A DNA stretch of 19,395 nucleotides from JAQUYS01 sp964430665 (GTDB taxonomy: Archaea; Nanobdellota; Nanobdellia; Woesearchaeales; SKGA01). Shown here one piece after another: positions 15,647 through 19,395 of the stretch. The stretch lies in NCBI GenBank assembly GCA_964430665.1, contig CAYSFC010000013.1, positions 1 to 19,395 on the forward strand. Direction: 5' to 3'. The notes under the pieces are model-generated. The model did no database searches and was not told where the DNA came from. It worked only from the letters and a program-made list of their open reading frames with translations. Position numbers and translations under genes: made by a program. Within the stretch, counting starts at the first letter, position 1. Every line of letters begins with the position of its first letter.

Positions 15647-15654
15647 TTTATAAA
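15647..15654 (-). promoter_or_regulatory. TATA box of gltX
   Basis: TTTATAAA centred 27-28 nt before the ATG at 15623, which supports that ATG over the upstream TTG. Confidence 0.6.
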
Positions 15655-15696
15655 TTTAGCCTAAAAGTACATTTTAGAATACTTTTAATAGAAGCA

Positions 15697-15704
15697 TTTA
15701 TAAA
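15697..15704 (+). promoter_or_regulatory. TATA box of the TIM-barrel gene
   Basis: TTTATAAA centred 26-27 nt before the ATG at 15727. It fixes that ATG as the probable leaderless start. Confidence 0.6.
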
Positions 15705-15726
15705 TAAAATATTATTTTTATTACTT

Positions 15727-16827
15727 ATGAATGATAAATTATCTAAATTTAAAGTTGTAACTACACCTTTTTCAATAATTAAAGATCCTTTAGAATTAAT
15801 ACAACATAGTGTAGCGAGTAATTTAATTCCTAATGCTAAAGGTTTAAGTTTTTTTAAAAAATCTGCTTTAAATTTTATAGATTCTAAACTAAAAATGAGT
15901 TCTCCTGAAACAGGATTGAAAGAAGTTTTTGATGGTTATGAAGTAAATATGTTTTATCACGGCCTATTTTCTTCTACTGGAAAAATTAATTATGCGAGAA
16001 TAGATTTAGCTAAAAACAAATATAAAAATATTTTGGCAACCCATGCAAATTATGAAGATCCTATTGGAAGTTATGACAATCATAGATTAAATTTAGCAAC
16101 TAATTTAACTAATGAAAAGAAAAAATTATTGATTGCCAATTTAAAAGCAAGTAATGAATTAATTGCAAAAAGATCATTTCGTCCTGTAGTATTTCATGGA
16201 GGTTATGGTAAAAAAGGCGAAGCGTTAGATAATGTTATTAAAAATGCTGAATTTATATTAAATTATTGTGAAAAAAATGATTTAGATTTAGACATATTAT
16301 TAGAAAATCTTCCTAAAGACAACCCATATTATGTTATGACTGATGCAAAAGATTTGAAATATGTTGATGATAGATTAAAATCATCTAGATTTGGTTTTTG
16401 TTTTGACTTAGGTCACGCAGGGAGTGCAGCAATTGTTGAAGAAGGAAATAATACTAATTTTAGACGACAATATGAAATAATTGGTGCTTTAGGAAATTCA
16501 ATTAAATATGCGCACTTAAATTATAATGATTCGCATCTTATGTCTTCAGAAGATATTAAAAAATACAAAAGTGTATCTGAGATTGATTGGCATGGTCCTT
16601 TTCCGACAAATGATACTGAAACTATGTTGAGATTAAAACAACTTTTGGAAAAATTAAATTCAGACACAAACATACATCAAAATCAAATAGTTAATTTGGA
16701 AATATTTCCTAAATATTATTTTCCTGACAAAAAATTTGGAAGAATTGAGGCTTTTCCTCATGGTTATGAAACAAATCAACAAGTACGAGACTCGGTAAAA
16801 TTTATCCGAGACGCTTTTCATCATTAA
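15727..16827 (+). CDS. Xylose isomerase-like / endonuclease IV-like TIM-barrel metalloenzyme
   Basis: A 366-aa protein from the ATG at 15727; the frame continues 28 codons upstream but would cover the TATA box. The metal-ligand order of the AP endonuclease 2/sugar isomerase superfamily is visible: VVFHGGYG (H167), ILLENLP (E203), CFDLGHAG (D237, H240), YAHLNYND (H273), IDWHGPFP (H299) and NLEIFPKYY (E335). The family includes endonuclease IV and sugar isomerases/epimerases. LENLP and FDLGH with DWHGPFP lean towards the Nfo-like metal site, but the sequence is too divergent to decide between DNA repair and sugar chemistry. HIT protein gene follows on the same strand with its own TATA-like box. 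Confidence 0.7.
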   Translation: MNDKLSKFKVVTTPFSIIKDPLELIQHSVASNLIPNAKGLSFFKKSALNFIDSKLKMSSPETGLKEVFDGYEVNMFYHGLFSSTGKINYARIDLAKNKYKNILATHANYEDPIGSYDNHRLNLATNLTNEKKKLLIANLKASNELIAKRSFRPVVFHGGYGKKGEALDNVIKNAEFILNYCEKNDLDLDILLENLPKDNPYYVMTDAKDLKYVDDRLKSSRFGFCFDLGHAGSAAIVEEGNNTNFRRQYEIIGALGNSIKYAHLNYNDSHLMSSEDIKKYKSVSEIDWHGPFPTNDTETMLRLKQLLEKLNSDTNIHQNQIVNLEIFPKYYFPDKKFGRIEAFPHGYETNQQVRDSVKFIRDAFHH

Positions 16828-16865
16828 AAAAACTTAAATAATAGTTAATTCATATTCTTGTTAGT

Positions 16866-17273
16866 ATGGAAGATTGCATATTTTGTAAAATTATAGGTGG
16901 AGAGATTCCTTCTGTGAAGGTATATGATGATGAGGATTTTGTTGTAATTCAAAGTTTGGGTCAGAATACTAAAGGGCATTCATTAATTATTCCGAAGGAA
17001 CATTCTAGAGATATTTTAGAAATTGATAATAAATTAGGTTGTAAGACTTTTGAGATAATTAAAAAAATTGGAAATGCTATGATTTCTGGATTGAAGGCAG
17101 AAGGTTTTAATATTATTGTAAACACAAAACCTGTTGCAGGACAGTTAATTATGCATTCACACATTCACATCATTCCTAGATATTCTGATGATGGTTTGCA
17201 TAGTTGGAAAGAACATGAAACTTCTGAAGAAGATAGAGTTTTGTATGCAGAAAAAATAATAAAAGAATTGTAA
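16866..17273 (+). CDS. HIT family nucleotide hydrolase (Hint-like)
   Basis: A 135-aa histidine-triad protein. HIT enzymes split nucleoside phosphoramidates, adenylated products or dinucleoside polyphosphates. The active site HSHIHII is at 97-103 (MHSHIHIIPRY). A structural zinc site is likely from C4 and C7 (CIFCKII) with H46 and H97. The early motif GEIPSVKVYDDEDFVVI and GHSLIIPKEH (37-46) are typical. A TTAAATA box near 16833-16839 lies about 30 nt before the ATG. Confidence 0.93.
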   Translation: MEDCIFCKIIGGEIPSVKVYDDEDFVVIQSLGQNTKGHSLIIPKEHSRDILEIDNKLGCKTFEIIKKIGNAMISGLKAEGFNIIVNTKPVAGQLIMHSHIHIIPRYSDDGLHSWKEHETSEEDRVLYAEKIIKEL

Positions 17274-17354
17274 TTGATAAAATAAAATGACCAACAAATA
17301 ATATTGTTGAAATTAATAAAATTTATTAACTTAAATGAAATTGTCTTTTTTGCA

Positions 17355-18452
17355 GTGATTCCAATTAACAATAAAGTTATAGATGAAATATTAAATGGTG
17401 ATTTTGTAGGTCATAAAAGAGCATTTAATTCGTTTGGTCATCAAGTTTTAGATTTGAGTTCTGTTGGTAAACAAATAAAGTATGATTCGTATGAAATATT
17501 GGATGATTTATTGATAAGTATTTGTGCAAATTTAGAACACCATGATTTAATTAGAAAAGATAAAAATTATGATTATTTTGTGGCTGAAGATGTTGAAAAA
17601 ACTTTGGGGTTAATCCACAATGAAGTAAAAGAATATGGTTTTGAAATTAAAAGTAATGATAAATTTTTTGATGAAACTTTAGTTGATAGAATTATTGATT
17701 GTGATGATTTTTCATTCATTTATAAAAGTGTAGCAGATATTTTACAATATCCTATCTCTATAATTGATGTTCCTAATCACAACACTATTATTTGGAATAA
17801 AAGAAAAGATAATATTTATTTTGAAGTGTTAGAAAATAAAATTTCATCTAAAGAAGAACTTAAGAAAATATTTAATATATCTGAGAGATCTATTTATAGA
17901 GGAATTTATTTGAAACCTTTGACTAGGAAAAAATCTTTAGGGCTTGTTTTACAACGTTTTGCAGCTAATTTATTTAATGAACGAGAATTAAATGAATCTG
18001 AAGAATATTGGAAACTTTCTGTTGATTTAAATCCTTTAGATGCTGATGCTATTGCAAATCTAGGTATAACTTATAATTTAAAAGGAGATTTAAATAAGTC
18101 GTGTAAATGTTTAAAGAAATCTTTGAATTTAAATTCAAGAAGGATGGAAAGTCTTTATTATTTGGCTGAAACACATTTTGAAATGGAAAATTATTATGAT
18201 GCACAGAAAAATTTAGCTAAATTATTGAAAATGTACCCTTATAACGAAGATGCGCATCATTTATGGGGGTTGATTGCTGTTAGACTAAATTCGGTGGAAG
18301 ATGCTAAAATACATTTTAAGAAAGCTCTAGAGATAAATCCTAATTATGTTTTTTCACATGGTGAATTGCATAAAATATATGTTGAAGAGAAGAATATAGA
18401 TAAAGCCAATATGCATAAGGAATTATATTTGAAATATTCAAATAGTATTTAG
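17355..18452 (+). CDS. Transglutaminase-like domain plus TPR repeats
   Basis: 365 aa from a GTG at 17355; the frame opens at a TTG at 17304 but the GTG fits the TATA-like words at 17319-17336 better. There is no early ATG. Residues about 85-185 resemble a transglutaminase-like cysteine hydrolase: DCDDFSFIYKSVADILQYPI (Cys116), VPNHNTIIWN (His142), FEVLE (about 156-160, where relatives have an NWET motif), then the family tail SIYRGIYLKPLTRKKSLGLV. Residues about 200-360 are TPR repeats, with clear units at ADAIANLGITYNLKGDLNKS, MESLYYLAETHFEMENYYDA and EDAHHLWGLIAVRLNSVEDA. No signal peptide is seen, so it is probably cytosolic, acting on or scaffolding partner proteins. The substrate is unknown. 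Confidence 0.7.
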   Translation: MIPINNKVIDEILNGDFVGHKRAFNSFGHQVLDLSSVGKQIKYDSYEILDDLLISICANLEHHDLIRKDKNYDYFVAEDVEKTLGLIHNEVKEYGFEIKSNDKFFDETLVDRIIDCDDFSFIYKSVADILQYPISIIDVPNHNTIIWNKRKDNIYFEVLENKISSKEELKKIFNISERSIYRGIYLKPLTRKKSLGLVLQRFAANLFNERELNESEEYWKLSVDLNPLDADAIANLGITYNLKGDLNKSCKCLKKSLNLNSRRMESLYYLAETHFEMENYYDAQKNLAKLLKMYPYNEDAHHLWGLIAVRLNSVEDAKIHFKKALEINPNYVFSHGELHKIYVEEKNIDKANMHKELYLKYSNSI

Positions 18453-18484
18453 ATAGTATTTGTTTAAAACAAGTCTTAGAAACC

Positions 18485-18494
18485 TTTATAAAAG
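18485..18494 (+). promoter_or_regulatory. TATA box of the tRNA gene
   Basis: TTTATAAAAG about 30 nt before the first base of the tRNA, a normal archaeal tRNA promoter position. Confidence 0.65.
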
Positions 18495-18518
18495 AAAAAT
18501 TAATTCTTTGATTGATAT

Positions 18519-18645
18519 GCGGGAGTAGTTCAGCCTGGTTAGATCGCCACGCTCATAAATATAACTTGAGCGATGAGGAGAAATCCAATGATTATCAAGT
18601 TGTGGTGCACCGTGGAAGTCCCGAGTTCAAATCTCGGCTCCCGCA
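18519..18645 (+). tRNA. tRNA with CAU anticodon (elongator Met, or Ile2), with an intron of about 52 nt
   Basis: Acceptor stem GCGGGAG/CTCCCGC (18519-18525, 18638-18644), discriminator A18645, no encoded CCA. The D-loop holds AGCCTGGTTA. Anticodon stem CCACG/CGTGG (18547-18551, 18611-18615) and T-arm CCGAG-TTCAAAT-CTCGG are perfect. The anticodon loop starts CTCATA, giving anticodon CAT (18554-18556). The intron covers about 18558-18610; junction 37/38 or 38/39 cannot be settled by eye. Inside it, AACTTGA (18563-18569) pairs with TCAAGTT (18595-18601). G1:C72 argues against initiator tRNA, which in archaea has A1:U72. The D-stem has a U11:U24 mismatch (18529/18544). G26 (18546) is the Trm1 target site. 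The T-rich tract at 18649-18655 ends transcription. Confidence 0.88.
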
Positions 18646-18837
18646 CTTCTTTTTTCTTAGAGCCTCTATTTGAACATGCTGTCACTATCGTTCCTGCACA
18701 ACGTTCTCTTCATTCAGTTGAATCTCGGCTCCCGCACTTCTTTTTAACATGCCTTCGATTCAAGATGCTAGTCGTAAAACTCCTGCACACCGTTCGCTTT
18801 GCTCAGGCGATCTCGGCTCCCGCACTTCTTTTTTCTT
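18631..18837 (+). repeat. Tandem array of duplicated tRNA 3' ends (array 1, three copies)
   Basis: The last T-arm bases, 3' acceptor strand, discriminator and T-tract of the tRNA (18631-18658) recur at 18722-18745 and 18810-18837, 91 and 88 bp apart. All copies share ATCTCGGCTCCCGCACTTCT plus at least four more T residues; copies 1 and 3 match over 28 bp. After copy 1, GAGCCTCTATTTGAAC (18660-18675) is an inverted, 13-of-16 copy of tRNA bases 18625-18640. The segments before copies 2 and 3 are related to each other (shared ATGCT, CTGCACA, CGTTC and TCAG in order) and loosely to the tRNA sequence from TGCAC to the T-arm. The copies lack 5' tRNA halves, so they cannot be working tRNAs. Confidence 0.85.
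18646..18658 (+). terminator. T-tract terminator of the tRNA gene
   Basis: CTTCTTTTTTCTT directly follows the discriminator base. The same tract is carried along in the two downstream copies of the tRNA 3' end. Confidence 0.6.
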
Positions 18838-18876
18838 GAAAAGATTTAAAAACTAAAATATATTCTTGACAAGACT

Positions 18877-19167
18877 ATGAATACTCAAATTACAGATGAA
18901 GAAGGAATTGAGAGTGAATTCAGAAAAAAGTTTAGAGAACATATTCAAGAAAATTATCCATATGAAATATCACACATGGGAAAATATGGTGATAAGTGTT
19001 GTCAAAAAGATAGAATCAATAATGAGGAAGAAAATTTTGATTCTTGGATGATTGTAAACACATATGGTGTTGATAAAACTTTTTATGCGATGGTTGATGC
19101 AGAAGGTTTTACTGGTTTCTTAATTAATTTCGAATTAGAAGAACCAATTATTGCTAAATATAAATAA
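18877..19167 (+). CDS. 96-aa orphan protein between two tRNA-end arrays
   Basis: A 96-aa acidic, soluble protein of no recognised family. It is helical and charged at the start (EEGIESEFRKKFREHIQENY), has a Cys pair at about 41-42 (GDKCCQKDR), then a probable beta-rich end (SWMIVNTYGVDKTFYAMVDA, then EGFTGFLINFELEE). A TTTAAA box (18845-18850) lies about 29 nt before the ATG, so it should be transcribed leaderless. Array 1 ends 39 nt upstream, and array 2 begins 3 nt after the stop. That position suggests a passenger of whatever made the arrays, but this is inference. Confidence 0.6.
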   Translation: MNTQITDEEGIESEFRKKFREHIQENYPYEISHMGKYGDKCCQKDRINNEEENFDSWMIVNTYGVDKTFYAMVDAEGFTGFLINFELEEPIIAKYK

Positions 19168-19170
19168 AGT

Positions 19171-19395
19171 GCCAAGACTTGGATTGTTACGAGTTTACGA
19201 GTAACTCGAAGAATCTTTGATTCTGACGATGTTCAAATCCAATTAATTAAATTTTTCGCATCTATTATTGAAGAAACGCCAAGACCCGGATTTGTGCTTG
19301 AAGTCACTTTGTTTACTTCAGCACCATTTTATGGAACTACGTTCAAATCCAATTAATTAAATTTTTCGCATCTATTATTGAAGAAACGCCAAGAC
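19171..19395 (-). repeat. Tandem array with two 55-bp identical repeats that look like 3' ends of another tRNA (array 2)
   Basis: GCCAAGAC recurs at 19171, 19278 and 19388. The last two are parts of a 55-bp direct repeat, identical at 19231-19285 and 19341-19395, with period 110. On the minus strand each unit contains CAAATCC (T-loop and T-stem), a T-stem-like stretch and TCTTGGC, a candidate 3' acceptor strand. This copies the layout of array 1 on the other strand, so a tRNA starting GCCAAGA is expected beyond the right edge. The variable segments (19186-19230 and 19295-19340) each hold hairpins: CGAGTT/AACTCG and AGAATC/GATTCT in the first, and a 10-bp stem with one bulge at 19294-19324 in the second. 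GGATTTG (19288-19294) pairs with either neighbouring CAAATCC. Confidence 0.75.

Noticed and set aside
15643..15726. 28-codon N-terminal extension of the TIM-barrel protein
   Set aside because: It spans the gene's own TATA box and encodes a hydrophobic stretch unlike the family; the ATG at 15727 fits the leaderless spacing.
17304..17354. 17-codon TTG-start extension of the TPR protein
   Set aside because: It covers the TATA-like words, and TTG is a weaker start than the GTG at 17355. The choice remains uncertain.
18570..18600. C/D box sRNA inside the tRNA intron
   Set aside because: GCGATGAG resembles a C box, but no CUGA D box follows, so the intron cannot be called a guide RNA.
18573..18839. 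88-aa plus-strand ORF
   Set aside because: It runs through the tRNA intron, tRNA 3' half and repeat copies, and its translation changes character with each repeat. It is a chance frame over noncoding DNA.
19171..19395. CRISPR array
   Set aside because: The 55-bp repeats are longer than CRISPR repeats, the inserts form their own hairpins, the repeat resembles a tRNA 3' end, and no cas gene is in the window.
19171..19395. Integron attC sites
   Set aside because: No GTTRRRY / RYYYAAC core pairs at the expected places, and cassettes of about 50 nt hold no gene.

Overview
The window is an AT-rich archaeal chromosome segment. Archaeal markers are an aRF1 release factor, an archaeal-type Elp3, Trm1, a Dph6-type PP-loop ATPase, an archaeal/eukaryal-type glutamyl-tRNA synthetase, a DUF1931 histone-fold protein, a tRNA with an anticodon-loop intron, and TATA boxes about 27 nt upstream of start codons. 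The compact layout, very low GC and small divergent proteins suggest a DPANN archaeon (Woesearchaeota/Pacearchaeota-like). That placement is inference; no rRNA is present to confirm it.

Layout. 1-1287 (minus): a secreted LamG-like protein cut by the left edge, preceded by a small winged-helix ORF that appears frameshifted. 1553-4909 (plus): aRF1 split by a 497-aa intein exactly after its GGQ motif, then a SprT-like zinc protease with a degenerate internal duplicate. 4906-7793 (minus): a site-2 protease and Elp3. Trm1 (7844-8911) diverges from Elp3 over one shared TATA element. 8901-11769 (minus): a small wHTH-like protein, a 632-aa membrane protein with a kinase-like C-terminal half, and SlyD. 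11770-12530: two possible 31-codon mini-genes and a histone-fold gene. 12554-13900 (plus): Dph6-like ligase and an AbrB/RelE toxin-antitoxin pair. 13902-15623 (minus): GluRS. 15727-18452 (plus): a TIM-barrel metalloenzyme, a HIT protein and a transglutaminase-like/TPR protein. 18519-19395: an intron-bearing tRNA with anticodon CAU, two arrays of duplicated tRNA 3' ends, and a 96-aa orphan ORF between them.

Many of the genes serve translation: termination (aRF1), wobble-U modification (Elp3), G26 methylation (Trm1), diphthamide (Dph6), tRNA charging (GluRS) and the tRNA itself. Protein and membrane quality control (SprT-like, S2P, SlyD) is the second theme.

The least ordinary part is the right end. 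The tRNA is followed by two extra copies of its own 3' end, about 90 bp apart. A second, convergent array on the other strand repeats what looks like the 3' end of another tRNA lying past the right edge. Units of both arrays have the same build: tRNA 3' half, AT/T-rich tract, inverted partial copy of the T-arm, then a variable hairpin-forming segment of about 50 nt. I do not recognise this as a described element. Serial integration scars and tRNA-derived noncoding RNA cassettes are both possible.
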